From Streptomyces althioticus (GTDB lineage Bacteria > Actinomycetota > Actinomycetes > Streptomycetales > Streptomycetaceae), in assembly GCA_014649355.1 (NCBI GenBank), contig BMSW01000022.1, positions 38,312 to 102,311 on the forward strand: a DNA stretch of 64,000 nt, in the 5' to 3' direction. Positions 1-8,638 of the stretch are shown piece by piece. The position numbers and the translations under genes were made by a program. Numbering within the stretch: position 1 is the stretch's first letter; the number at the start of each line of letters is the position of its first letter. The notes under the pieces are model-generated. The model saw nothing but the letters and a program-made list of their open reading frames with translations. It did not search any database and had not been told where the DNA came from.

Positions 1-569
1 GGGAGGACGGCGAAGAATTCCTGCCGGGAGTCGAAGACGGGTAGCGAATCCTTCTCCATCGCGTTGTCGAGGGTGGCCTCCTTGCCCGCCTCGTACATCT
101 TGGCCACCGATCCCCACGTGACGACCCCGTGGACCTGCGCCATGCCGGTGGTCACCGGGATCTGAGAGAAGCCCTTGGTACGCATCAGGAAGGTCGCCTG
201 TGACAGCGGCGTGCCCGGACCCACGGACATCAGGCCGCGCCGCGCGGAAGGGATGTCGCCGAGCAGCAGTCGCTGCGGTAGGGCGTTCGAGGGCAGGGCC
301 TCGTCCGCTTCGTCGGCCTCGCCCTCCGGTTCCGGGGGCGTACGCTGTGCAGGAACGGCTGCCAGGGACACGACGTCGACGGTGCTGCGCAGACCGCAGA
401 CGGCGAAGTCCGGCAGCGTGGTCAGCCCGGCATCCTTGAGTGCCTGCGAGATGTGGTGCACCGTCCGGTGATCACGCACCCTGACCTTGAAAAGATCGAG
501 GATCTCCTGCACGGACACGGTCCTGCCCTTGAGCGTGGCCACGTCCCACTCGTGCGGCCTGGTCGTCAT
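1..569 (-). CDS. CBS-domain protein, C-terminus beyond window
   Basis: The first 189 residues of a protein that runs off the left edge. An N-terminal segment (about residues 1-70) ends before an acidic Pro/Glu/Asp linker. A CBS-type module follows from about residue 115 (VGPGTPLSQATFLMRTKG, then QIPVTT, HGVVTWGSVAKM). CBS modules usually bind adenosyl ligands and regulate a partner; the ligand here is unknown. The ATG at 569-567 overlaps the stop of the upstream GmrSD-like gene in an ATGA junction, so the two are translationally coupled. This suggests a sensor or regulatory subunit for the DUF262 protein. The family role in defence is inference. Confidence 0.8.
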   Translation of the reverse strand, partial: MTTRPHEWDVATLKGRTVSVQEILDLFKVRVRDHRTVHHISQALKDAGLTTLPDFAVCGLRSTVDVVSLAAVPAQRTPPEPEGEADEADEALPSNALPQRLLLGDIPSARRGLMSVGPGTPLSQATFLMRTKGFSQIPVTTGMAQVHGVVTWGSVAKMYEAGKEATLDNAMEKDSLPVFDSRQEFFAVL

Positions 570-2383
570 CGGGCGTCGCCCTCCGGCAGGTCACGGAGCA
601 TCGTCCTCTTGCCCATGGCGGAGTGCACGAGGTCCTGCAGTTGCTTGGAGCGGTCGCGGTAGAAACGCTCGTAGTCGTTCTCGCGCAAGGCGTCCGGATC
701 GATGAGGTGGGTGGTCAGGACGTCGTCGAACCACTCGGGGCGCATGTCGGACGCGGCGATCATCGTCGCCAGGTACGACGACGGTGCCCCCGTCATGCCC
801 ATCGCGGCGCGGTAGGACAACGGAGTCTTGTTCACGATCGAGTTCGTCGGCAGATCACCGCTGTTGCCTCGCCGGAACCACGTCTTGGGGAAGATCTGCC
901 GGATGTCCACGCCGTACTCGCTGAGGCGGCCGGGACTGAGCGGCGCACCCGTGTAGTGCCAGTCCACCGCACCCTGTTTGATCAGCAGGGCATAGATGCC
1001 CTTGTAGGCCGCGCTGTTCCGAGTGGTGAGGGTGTCCAACCGGTCGGCGAAGAAGAACGCCTCCGTGACGGTCTCGGGCGCCCTGTCGTCGTGTGCGATC
1101 CAGGGGACGAGCTGCTCGACGTCCTTGGTGAAGCGTGTCTCCGTGGACCCGCCGTACATCTCTCCGAGGACCCCGCACCAGTACCACTGCTCGATCCTCT
1201 CCTCCGCTCCCAGGCCGTCCATCCTCGTGTCCAGGATGGCGCGGACAGCCGCGAGCGGGACGAGCTGCGTCTTGTACGGCAGATCGGCCGGCCGGACGAT
1301 GCACTGACGCTCCAGGAAGTCACCCACCCAGGCGAAGGCGTCGGCGAGCTTGGGCGCCAGGCGTACGAAGTCAGCCAGGGGAAGGTCCAGCAGGTCGCGG
1401 CGTTTGCAGGACACGGTGGTACCGAGTCCTTCCTGCTTGCGCTCCCAGGTGCGGACAAGCGCGATGGCCTGCAGGAAGTCGATACTGCTCAGGCCGTTCT
1501 CCAGGCCACTCTCGACGCGGCCGAAGACTGGGTACTTGGCGGTCAGCTGCTGCTTGATCTCCTGCCAGACTTCCGGGAGCTGGTAGTAATCACCGGTCTC
1601 CTCCACGTAGTCCCGGTCACCGGCGTACGTCGCGGTGAGCAGCTCGAAGACGTTCAGGGGGACGCCCCCCGTGTTGACCCGCTCGAACACCGCACAGACG
1701 GCGTCCATGGAGGTGGAGGCGGCCAGCCGGATCATCGGCACCTGGAAGGCACGGACCTGCTGGAGCACCGCCTCGTCGAACTGGCCCCACAGGTCCCAGT
1801 TCCGGTCCTCGTCCGCCTTGATGTACGCCTTCTTCCACTCGTTGACGCGCTGGGCGTCGAAGACGAAGTGGAGGGGGAAGAGGCCGGCCGCGCACTCGGC
1901 CTCGGTGGTGCTCAGGTCCAGCACGACTGTCCGGTTGAAGTCTGTTCGCAGCACCTTGTCGGCCGGGACCGACACGATGGCCTCGTCACGATCGGCGGAG
2001 GGCCCCACTGCCTTCGCGATGTCGACGTAGTACCAGCGCTGGATGGCCTTGCCTCGGGCGTCCGCTGTCTCCACCGGGGCGTCCAGCCACAAGGACTGGA
2101 AGAGCGAGGTAAGGCGCTGCTGCCCGTCCAGCAGCAGGAGGTCGGCCTCCGGGTCCCCCTCCGGCTGGGCACCGGTGAGGGTCCGGGAGCGGAACCGAGT
2201 GGCGCCGCCGGTCTGCAGCGTCATGACCACGCCGAGCGGATAGTCCAGTGTGACCGTCGCGATGATCGCCCGGATCCGGTCGTCGTCCCACTTCCAGTTA
2301 CGCTGGAAGTCGGGCAATTGTAAGGAGCCCGAGGCGACTTCCGCCAAGACGTCCTTCAGTTTCACGTTGTCGAGGGCTGCCAT
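566..2383 (-). CDS. GmrSD/DUF262-like protein with degenerate HNH region
   Basis: A protein of 605 residues. The N-terminal DUF262 (GmrS, ParB-fold) domain has the hallmark LDGQQRLTSLF motif near residue 90, expected to bind and hydrolyse nucleotide. The C-terminal part aligns by eye with the DUF1524 (GmrD-like HNH) region: a DIRQIFPKTW segment, then SIVNKTPLS and GAPSSYL. Family members normally read DIHHIFP followed by an Asn-containing NKTPLS..TNR segment, so both putative catalytic histidines appear lost here. I chose the ATG at 2383 because GGAG precedes it and the DUF262 homology starts at once; an upstream ATG at 2527 would add 48 unlike residues. GmrSD proteins are type IV restriction enzymes against modified phage DNA. 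Confidence 0.82.
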   Translation of the reverse strand: MAALDNVKLKDVLAEVASGSLQLPDFQRNWKWDDDRIRAIIATVTLDYPLGVVMTLQTGGATRFRSRTLTGAQPEGDPEADLLLLDGQQRLTSLFQSLWLDAPVETADARGKAIQRWYYVDIAKAVGPSADRDEAIVSVPADKVLRTDFNRTVVLDLSTTEAECAAGLFPLHFVFDAQRVNEWKKAYIKADEDRNWDLWGQFDEAVLQQVRAFQVPMIRLAASTSMDAVCAVFERVNTGGVPLNVFELLTATYAGDRDYVEETGDYYQLPEVWQEIKQQLTAKYPVFGRVESGLENGLSSIDFLQAIALVRTWERKQEGLGTTVSCKRRDLLDLPLADFVRLAPKLADAFAWVGDFLERQCIVRPADLPYKTQLVPLAAVRAILDTRMDGLGAEERIEQWYWCGVLGEMYGGSTETRFTKDVEQLVPWIAHDDRAPETVTEAFFFADRLDTLTTRNSAAYKGIYALLIKQGAVDWHYTGAPLSPGRLSEYGVDIRQIFPKTWFRRGNSGDLPTNSIVNKTPLSYRAAMGMTGAPSSYLATMIAASDMRPEWFDDVLTTHLIDPDALRENDYERFYRDRSKQLQDLVHSAMGKRTMLRDLPEGDAR

Positions 2384-2484
2384 GTGACTCCACTCCCCGC
2401 CCTGATTCCTGTACGGAGAGTGATTCCAGCAGCGCTCTGTGGTGCCGGTCAAGCCGGTTGGCAGATACGCGAGGGCGCCCGTTC

Positions 2485-3216
2485 CTATCGGGTTTCCGTC
2501 GAGACCGGGTCGAGATGGAAGAGGCACTGGACGGCGTTGAAGTCGCCCACCTCGGCGACGAAGCGGAACTTGTCGCCCACACCGATGGCAGCGGGCACGT
2601 CCTTGCCGGTCAGGCTCAGTTCGGCCACGTTGACGTCCTCGTACTTGAAGGCCGGGCCGACCGTCGTGTTCGGCCCCTTGTCGCCGGGGCCCAGAAGGAA
2701 GTCGTAGCGGGTCTTGTAGTCGCCGTGGGGTGTCATGTGCACGATCGAACCGTCGAAAGAGATCGTCCGGCCCGCATACTTGGTCGCGAAGTCCGCGTTA
2801 GCGGCGTCGCAGGTGTCCGCCTTCAACAGTGCCGCGAACTCCGAGTTGTTCTCCGGCGTGATCACTTCGACGGCCGCGCGCTCGGCTGCGGGCGGGGTCG
2901 AGGTCGGCGTAGCGGAAGGCTCCTCGCTCACGGCGGCCGAAGGCTTGGCCGCCTCGTCCTTCTGCTCACCCCCGTCGCTGAGTGCGGCGGCAGTGGCGAT
3001 GACGACGGCGATGATCGCAAGTACAGTGGCTCCCGCGCCGACCAGTGGCCAAGGTATCGGCTTCTTCGGCCGACGGAAGGTGAGGGTGGAGCGAAGCGTG
3101 CGCTGGGACTGCTCGACGAACTCCCAGCCGTCCTTCTGCATCCTGGAGATCACCAAGCCGTCGGTGCCGCGAACGGTCTGCACGGTCTTGTACTCATACT
3201 TGATCTCGTCGGCCAT
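2485..3216 (-). CDS. Membrane-anchored DUF4839-type protein
   Basis: A protein of 243 residues. An N-terminal cytoplasmic part of about 45 residues has a DUF4177-like look (EYKTVQTVRG, then QKDGWEFVEQSQRT). One transmembrane helix follows (about residues 53-78, VGAGATVLAIIAVVIATAAA). A Ser/Pro/Thr/Glu-rich linker leads to an extracellular domain of about 130 residues resembling DUF4839 (ENNSEFAALL, then FAGRTISFDGSI-like and YKTRYDFLLG). It is the first gene of the leftward operon, 101 bp ahead of the DUF262 gene. GGGGGG precedes the ATG. The function is unknown; a surface or envelope sensor is one possibility. The domain names are from memory of the pattern. Confidence 0.75.
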   Translation of the reverse strand: MADEIKYEYKTVQTVRGTDGLVISRMQKDGWEFVEQSQRTLRSTLTFRRPKKPIPWPLVGAGATVLAIIAVVIATAAALSDGGEQKDEAAKPSAAVSEEPSATPTSTPPAAERAAVEVITPENNSEFAALLKADTCDAANADFATKYAGRTISFDGSIVHMTPHGDYKTRYDFLLGPGDKGPNTTVGPAFKYEDVNVAELSLTGKDVPAAIGVGDKFRFVAEVGDFNAVQCLFHLDPVSTETR

Positions 3217-3382
3217 GTGCCACGCCCCCCGAATGCGCTGTCACCCCAACTGCCCCGTGATCATAAGGTACTGAGGTGGGAGCTCCGGCATCATCGGTGC
3301 ACCATAGGGCGCGAATGCGGAACCTGAACCAACGGGCACTTGTCCACATACCGGGCAGCATGGTCTCTTCGTCCTGGCAGAG

Positions 3383-4759
3383 ATGCGAGGAGATGGAACA
3401 CTGTTGCTCGTGAGCACCACCGGATCCAAGCGTCCCGCACAGGTCAGCGCGGCCCGCCGCCGTACCGTCATCGATGCCCTGCGCCGCGGGGCCGTACCCG
3501 AGAGCGGGCTCGACCTGCTTGCCACCGGGCTCGACCGGTTCGAGGCGGCCCTTGACGCGGAACTGGACGCCGTCGCGTCCGGCGGGTCCGTGTTCAAGGC
3601 CGTGCGCGGTGAGTACGGATCCGGCAAGACCTTCTTCACCCGCTGGCTGGGGGAGCGGGCCAAGCGCCGCAACTTCGCCGTGGCCGAGATCCAGATCTCC
3701 GAGAACGAGACTCCGCTGCACAAGCTGGAGACGGTCTACCGGCGGCTCACCGAGCGCCTCACCACCTCCAGCTTCCCGCCCAGCGCCCTGCGGCCAGTGG
3801 TCGACGCCTGGTTCTACGCCCTGGAGGAGGACGCTCTCGCTGCCGGCGCGACCGAGGAGGAGCTGCCCAGCGAGGTGGAGAAGCTGCTCGTCGCGCGGCT
3901 CGCAGAGGTGTCCCGGCATGCCCCCTCCTTCGCCACCGCCCTGCGCGGCTACCGGGCCGCCCTCGCCGCCGGCGACGAGGCGACCGCCGCGGCTGTGCTG
4001 GCATGGCTCGGCGGCCAGCCGCACGTCGCCGCCTCGGCCCGCCGGTCCGCAGGCGTACGCGGCGACCTGGACCACTTCGGGGCGCTGGGCTTCTTGCAGG
4101 GCCTGCTCACCGTGCTGCGCGACTCCGGGCACACCGGTCTCTTCGTCGTCCTCGACGAGGTGGAGACGCTCCAACGGGTCCGTTCCGACGCGCGGGACAA
4201 GGCGCTCAACGCACTGCGTCAGCTCATCGACGAGGTGCACTCCGGCCGCTTCCCCGGCCTGTACCTCGTCATCACCGGGACGCCGGCCTTCTACGACGGC
4301 CAGCAGGGTGTGCAGCGCCTGGCTCCGCTCGCCCAACGGCTCGCCACCGACTTCACCACCGAGCCGCGTTTCGACAACCCTCGCGCTGTGCAGATCAGGC
4401 TGCCCGGCTTCACCCAGGAGTCTCTGATCGGTCTCGGCGTCACCATCCGGGACCTGTACGCGGACGCCGCTACATCGCCTGAGCGCGTCCTAACGGTCGT
4501 CGACGACGCCTACGTCGCCGACCTTGCGCGGGCCGTCGGCGGAGCCCTGGGCGGGAAGGTCGGTGTGGCGCCCAGGCTGTTCTTGAAGAAGCTCGTCGGG
4601 GATGTTCTCGACCGTGTGGACCAGTTCGACGACTTCGATCCGCGACAGCATTACAAGCTGACGGTCGCGAGCAGCGAGCTCACCGACGTGGAACGCAACC
4701 TGGCCGCCACGGTTACCGGCGGGTCCGCGTCCGCCGACGACATCGACCTGGAGCTGTGA
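3383..4759 (+). CDS. brxD: BREX-type ATP-binding protein, BrxD-like (DUF2791)
   Basis: A P-loop ATPase of about 450-458 residues. The N-terminal AARRRTVIDALRRGAVP segment is typical of BrxD/DUF2791 proteins. Walker A is GEYGSGKT near residues 76-83, and Walker B is LFVVLDEVETL near 255-265. A following LVITGTPAFYDG segment carries the usual TGTP sensor motif. In BREX type 2 and in TerB-linked systems this ATPase pairs with a superfamily 2 helicase, as here, where the next gene begins at the stop codon. The start is uncertain: ATG 3383 lacks a Shine-Dalgarno, whereas GAGGAG at 3387-3392 better serves TTG 3404 or GTG 3410. No other BREX core gene is in the window. Confidence 0.85.
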   Translation: MRGDGTLLLVSTTGSKRPAQVSAARRRTVIDALRRGAVPESGLDLLATGLDRFEAALDAELDAVASGGSVFKAVRGEYGSGKTFFTRWLGERAKRRNFAVAEIQISENETPLHKLETVYRRLTERLTTSSFPPSALRPVVDAWFYALEEDALAAGATEEELPSEVEKLLVARLAEVSRHAPSFATALRGYRAALAAGDEATAAAVLAWLGGQPHVAASARRSAGVRGDLDHFGALGFLQGLLTVLRDSGHTGLFVVLDEVETLQRVRSDARDKALNALRQLIDEVHSGRFPGLYLVITGTPAFYDGQQGVQRLAPLAQRLATDFTTEPRFDNPRAVQIRLPGFTQESLIGLGVTIRDLYADAATSPERVLTVVDDAYVADLARAVGGALGGKVGVAPRLFLKKLVGDVLDRVDQFDDFDPRQHYKLTVASSELTDVERNLAATVTGGSASADDIDLEL

Positions 4760-6969
4760 TGGGGGACACCGACAGACCGTCCGAGGCGGAGCCGACCAGG
4801 GGAGAGGCCGACGCACTCGACAGGCTGGACCCCGTCGTCCTGCACCACATCGTCAACACCCTCGGCTGGCCCGACCTGCGCCCCCTGCAGAGGGCGTCGA
4901 TCCCCCCGCTCATGGACGGCGAGGACGCTGTCCTGCTGGCACCCACGGCCGGTGGCAAAACCGAGGCTGCCTGCTTCCCGCTGCTGTCGGCCATGGCCCA
5001 ACACCGGTGGACCGGCACCTCGGTGCTGTACCTGTGTCCCCTCAAAGCACTGCTCAACAACTTGGTCGTCCGCGTCGACACGTACGCCCAGTGGCTGGGA
5101 CGGCGCGCCGCACTCTGGCACGGCGACACCAAGGAGTCGCAGCGGCGACGTATTCGGACCGAGGCACCGGACATTCTGTTGACCACGCCCGAGTCGCTCG
5201 AGGCGATGCTGATTGGGGTCAAGACCGACCACGCGCGGCTGCTGGGTGGCGTCCGTGCTGTCGTCGTCGATGAGGTGCACGCCTTCGCGGGTGACGACCG
5301 CGGCTGGCACATGCTCGCCGTGCTGGAGCGACTGGAGAGAGTCACAGGTCGGCCCATCCAGCGCGTCGGACTGTCTGCGACCGTGGGAAACCCTGACCAG
5401 CTGTTGCACTGGTTGCAAGGAGCCAAGGCGGGCGACCGCACCGGACGCGTGGTCGCGCCGGATGTCCACCTGCCCCCCACCGGTGCGGAGGCCGAACACG
5501 GAGAGCAGACCGCCGAAGCACCGTCCCGCAGACCCGCCGGCGAGGTGGAACTCGACTTCGTGGGTTCCCTCGACAACGCCGCCAAGCTCATCGCCGCCTT
5601 GCACCGGGGGGAGAAGCGCCTCGTCTTCTGCGACTCGCGCCGCCAGGTCGAGGAACTGGGCGCTGCGCTCCGCGCCCGTGAGGTGACCGTCTTCCTGTCC
5701 CACGCCTCCCTCTCCGTCGATGAGCGCACCCGCTCCGAGCAGGCCTTCGCCGAGGCGCGCGACTGCGTCATCGTCTCCACCTCCACACTCGAACTCGGCA
5801 TCGACGTCGGTGACCTGGACCGTGTCATCCAGATCGACTCCCCGGCCTCCGTCGCCTCCTTCCTGCAACGCATCGGACGCACCGGTCGGCGCGCGGGCTC
5901 GGTGCGCAACTGTCTGTTCCTCACTACCCGCAAGGACACGCTGCTTCAGGCGGCCGGGCTGTTGCTCCTCTGGTCGCGCGGCTGGGTCGAACCGGTGGTC
6001 CCACCGCCTGAGCCGCGTCACCTCGTGGCCCAGCAACTTCTCGCCGTCACCCTGCAGCAGCACAAGCTCGGCGATCAGCTCTGGGAGCAGCAGTGGAACG
6101 GACTCGCCCCCTTCGACCGGTCCGCCGCCCCGATCCTGCGACACCTCACCGAGGAGGGCTTCCTCGACAACGACGGCGGCATGCTCTTCGTCGGCCCCGA
6201 GGCGGAGCGCCGCTTCGGCAAGCGGCACTTCATCGAACTCACCGCATCCTTCACCGCGCCGCCGCAGTTCACCGTGCTGTCCGGACGCACCGAGATCGGC
6301 CGTACCGACCCGAGCGTGCTCACCGAGGAGCGCCCTGGGCCGCGCCGATTGCTGCTTGGCGGACGCAGCTGGCAGGTCACCTACATCGACTGGCTGCGTA
6401 AACGCGTCTTCGTCGAACCTGCCGACGGCGGCGGCGTCGCCAAGTGGATGAGCGGCGGCATCGTGGGGCTCTCGTACGCCCTCACCCGTGCCATGCGCGA
6501 GGTGCTGCTGGGCGCCGACCCGCCCGTCTCCCTCACCCGCCGGGCCGAGGCATGCCTGACCGAGCAGCGAGAGAGCGACGGACCCGACACCGTGCACCCT
6601 GGCGGCACCTTGGTCACGCGCGTCGGCAGCGATGTCCGGTGGTGGACCTGGGCCGGCTATCGCGCGAACGCCACCCTCGCGGCCACGCTCCAACCGGTGA
6701 CCGACCCTTTGCAACGTCCCACCGACTGTTGGCTGCGGCTTCGTGAGGACCTCACTCCGGCCGACTGGCGCACGGCCCGGCAGAACATCGGCGAGAATCT
6801 CGTGCTACCCGACGTGGACCCCCGTGCCGTGCGCGGTCTGAAGTTCTCCGCAGCCCTCCCGGAGCGGCTTGCCGTCGCCACGGTCGCGGCCCGCTTGGCC
6901 GACTTCGAAAGCGCCCGCAAGGTGCTGTCCGAACCCGTGCGGTTGCAAGCGTCAAGCGAGCCCGCCTGA
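4759..6969 (+). CDS. brxHI: DEAD/DEAH superfamily 2 helicase, BrxHI/Lhr-like
   Basis: A protein of 736 residues with a complete SF2 helicase core. Walker A is APTAGGKTEA near residue 61, the DEVH box (VVVDEVHAFAGDDRG) is near 172, and motif III (GLSATVGNP) is near 212. The C-terminal RecA lobe has STSTLELGIDVGDLD and motif VI (QRIGRTGRRAG) near 370. About 330 further residues include Lhr-like C-terminal regions. The ATG at 4759 overlaps the ATPase stop (TGATG), so the pair is coupled and probably acts as a complex on DNA. The partner ATPase and the CoiA-like gene downstream point to phage defence; that role is inferred from context. Confidence 0.88.
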   Translation: MGDTDRPSEAEPTRGEADALDRLDPVVLHHIVNTLGWPDLRPLQRASIPPLMDGEDAVLLAPTAGGKTEAACFPLLSAMAQHRWTGTSVLYLCPLKALLNNLVVRVDTYAQWLGRRAALWHGDTKESQRRRIRTEAPDILLTTPESLEAMLIGVKTDHARLLGGVRAVVVDEVHAFAGDDRGWHMLAVLERLERVTGRPIQRVGLSATVGNPDQLLHWLQGAKAGDRTGRVVAPDVHLPPTGAEAEHGEQTAEAPSRRPAGEVELDFVGSLDNAAKLIAALHRGEKRLVFCDSRRQVEELGAALRAREVTVFLSHASLSVDERTRSEQAFAEARDCVIVSTSTLELGIDVGDLDRVIQIDSPASVASFLQRIGRTGRRAGSVRNCLFLTTRKDTLLQAAGLLLLWSRGWVEPVVPPPEPRHLVAQQLLAVTLQQHKLGDQLWEQQWNGLAPFDRSAAPILRHLTEEGFLDNDGGMLFVGPEAERRFGKRHFIELTASFTAPPQFTVLSGRTEIGRTDPSVLTEERPGPRRLLLGGRSWQVTYIDWLRKRVFVEPADGGGVAKWMSGGIVGLSYALTRAMREVLLGADPPVSLTRRAEACLTEQRESDGPDTVHPGGTLVTRVGSDVRWWTWAGYRANATLAATLQPVTDPLQRPTDCWLRLREDLTPADWRTARQNIGENLVLPDVDPRAVRGLKFSAALPERLAVATVAARLADFESARKVLSEPVRLQASSEPA

Positions 6970-7031
6970 AGGGCTTTCGCTGGAGAACGCACCGTCGATC
7001 CCGCTCATCACAGCATGTCCGGAGCCCGACC

Positions 7032-8174
7032 ATGCCTATCGAAGAAGAGGACACCCGCAAGGTCCAGACAGCGGTTGCCGGTTCCCCCGGTGCTGACCGC
7101 CCGGTGTACCTGCCCATGGACGCGGCCTCATACGACCACTTCATCCGTGAGTACCCTAGCCGGGACTTCTACTGCGGGACACTGCTCGGCGGGTGCGGCA
7201 AGAAACTGTCGGCCCGCAAGTACCGCGACAAGAAATGCCACTTCGCGCACGTTGTATCGGGTCAATGCCGACGGGTCTCCACGAATGAGGCGAGCGCGGA
7301 CCACCTTTACATAGGCAGGGCGCTGGCGGCTTGGATGAAGAAGCAGAAGTACAAGAACGTCCAGGTGCGCTACAGGCAGCGTGGACAGAGCCTGCGCGAG
7401 CTGGTCGACATCAGCTACACCCGCGGGGGAAGTCCTCGCCGCCATCTCATGCGCGTCCAACTGGCCAGAAGGTCCAAGACAGAGTGGGAGCGGAGCGACA
7501 CTGAGCTGCACGGGCAGTGGGCCGGCGTGCAGTGGCTGTTCGGACCCGACAGTATGCTCGCCAACTGGCAGGTGGACAGGCAAGGATACGCCATCCGGAT
7601 CCAGTGCCGCCCCGCCGGGATCACCCGCGTCGTAGAGGTCGGAGTGCAGTTCGCGGATGCCCCAGTGGAATGGATTCCTCTTTCCCGGTGCCGCATGACC
7701 GCATATGGCATACACGCTCCTGCTCTGGAACTCACCCCGACCGGGCTCAGCCGCCTTGACCGGGAACCCCGGCCGTCTCCCTCACGCCTTGCTGAGGTTC
7801 CCCCATCCGTCTCACACCGCGCGCAGGACGTCGGGCTGTCGCCGTCCGGGGAGAGCAGCTTGGCACCTGTCATCGCACCGGCTGCCGACCTTCTCGTCCG
7901 AAAGCGACGGACGCTCGAAAGACCCAAGCCTGTGGAGTCTCACCATGCGCAGCGGGAGGCCCTCGCCGGACTCGTCCGGGTGCCACACAGCATCCTGGGG
8001 GCACCGGGGCCGTCGCTGGAGCAGTTGCGTGCGGAGGACGACCGAAGAGGCACCGAACGCGTGTTGTCGCTTCTCGATCGCCTCGACCAGATCGGAGACG
8101 ACCTTCACCTGGATCAGCTGCAGAAGGTTCTGCGAGAGATCGCATTCTGCGAGGAAGCCATGTGGAGCCCCTGA
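7032..8174 (+). CDS. CoiA-like zinc-ribbon nuclease homologue
   Basis: A protein of 380 residues. A zinc-ribbon-like N-terminus (Cys48, Cys55, Cys69 with CHFAH at 69-73) is followed by SADHLYIGRALAAWM and then LRELVDIS ... LMRVQLAR. This layout resembles the CoiA competence-protein family, which has a PD-(D/E)XK nuclease fold; here the expected acidic residue of the second motif is Gln (VQL). The C-terminal 160 residues are Pro/Arg/Ser-rich and end in a helical segment (RVLSLLDRLDQIGDDLHLDQLQKVL). GGAG lies 8 bp before the ATG, 62 bp after the helicase. I take it as the putative effector nuclease of the island; activity is unproven, and the Gln substitution may mean a DNA-binding rather than cutting role. 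Confidence 0.72.
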   Translation: MPIEEEDTRKVQTAVAGSPGADRPVYLPMDAASYDHFIREYPSRDFYCGTLLGGCGKKLSARKYRDKKCHFAHVVSGQCRRVSTNEASADHLYIGRALAAWMKKQKYKNVQVRYRQRGQSLRELVDISYTRGGSPRRHLMRVQLARRSKTEWERSDTELHGQWAGVQWLFGPDSMLANWQVDRQGYAIRIQCRPAGITRVVEVGVQFADAPVEWIPLSRCRMTAYGIHAPALELTPTGLSRLDREPRPSPSRLAEVPPSVSHRAQDVGLSPSGESSLAPVIAPAADLLVRKRRTLERPKPVESHHAQREALAGLVRVPHSILGAPGPSLEQLRAEDDRRGTERVLSLLDRLDQIGDDLHLDQLQKVLREIAFCEEAMWSP

Positions 8175-8638
8175 TTACCTCCCTGAGGCAACGTACGGCC
8201 GCATGGCGTGCACACGTCGAGGCCATGGCGGAGCGCCCCACGTTCCGGCAGATATGTGCCTTGGCCGATCTCGTGCGGTGGGTTCTTGACATGGCCGCCC
8301 GCCGGTCGGCTCGTCCCTTCACCTGGGTGGAGCTGGGGGAACGGTTGAGCAGGCCGTTGGCCCCTCTTCACCCGGAGGACAAGGTGTCCATTCTGGTCGA
8401 AGTCGACCGTGCTACATGCTCCGGCCGGCCCCCTCTGTCGGCGCTCGTAGCAGCGCGCAGCAATCGCGTGCACCCGCTGTACGCCCAGGTATTGGACCAC
8501 CTTGGCCGTCCAGTCCCAGCTCCCGACGCTTCGCAGACCTCATGGGAGGCGGACGTCCGGGAACACCGACGCTTCCAATGTCTCAAGGAGAAGCAGTACA
8601 GGGTCACGGTGCAAGGCCGACCCGCGCAACACCGCTGA
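8162..8638 (+). CDS. Hypothetical helical protein at end of defence operon
   Basis: 158 residues from a GTG start that overlaps the end of the CoiA-like gene by 13 bp, in a different frame. The N-terminal half looks helical (ITSLRQRTAAWRAHVEAM, then ICALADLVRWVLDMAARR) and includes FTWVELGERL, which could be a helix-turn-helix-like segment. The C-terminus is basic. I do not recognise a family. The overlap says it is co-translated with the nuclease gene, so it may be an accessory or controlling partner of that protein. GGAAGCCAT just upstream offers only a weak ribosome binding site, consistent with coupling. Confidence 0.6.
   Translation: MEPLITSLRQRTAAWRAHVEAMAERPTFRQICALADLVRWVLDMAARRSARPFTWVELGERLSRPLAPLHPEDKVSILVEVDRATCSGRPPLSALVAARSNRVHPLYAQVLDHLGRPVPAPDASQTSWEADVREHRRFQCLKEKQYRVTVQGRPAQHR

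Noticed and set aside
3383..6969. Complete BREX or Pgl system
   Set aside because: Only the BrxD and BrxHI homologues are present; PglX methylase, PglZ phosphatase, PglW kinase, PglY and BrxC are not visible in this window.
3383..8174. Shango/TerB-type system
   Set aside because: ATPase and helicase resemble that pairing, but I found no TerB-like protein nearby.
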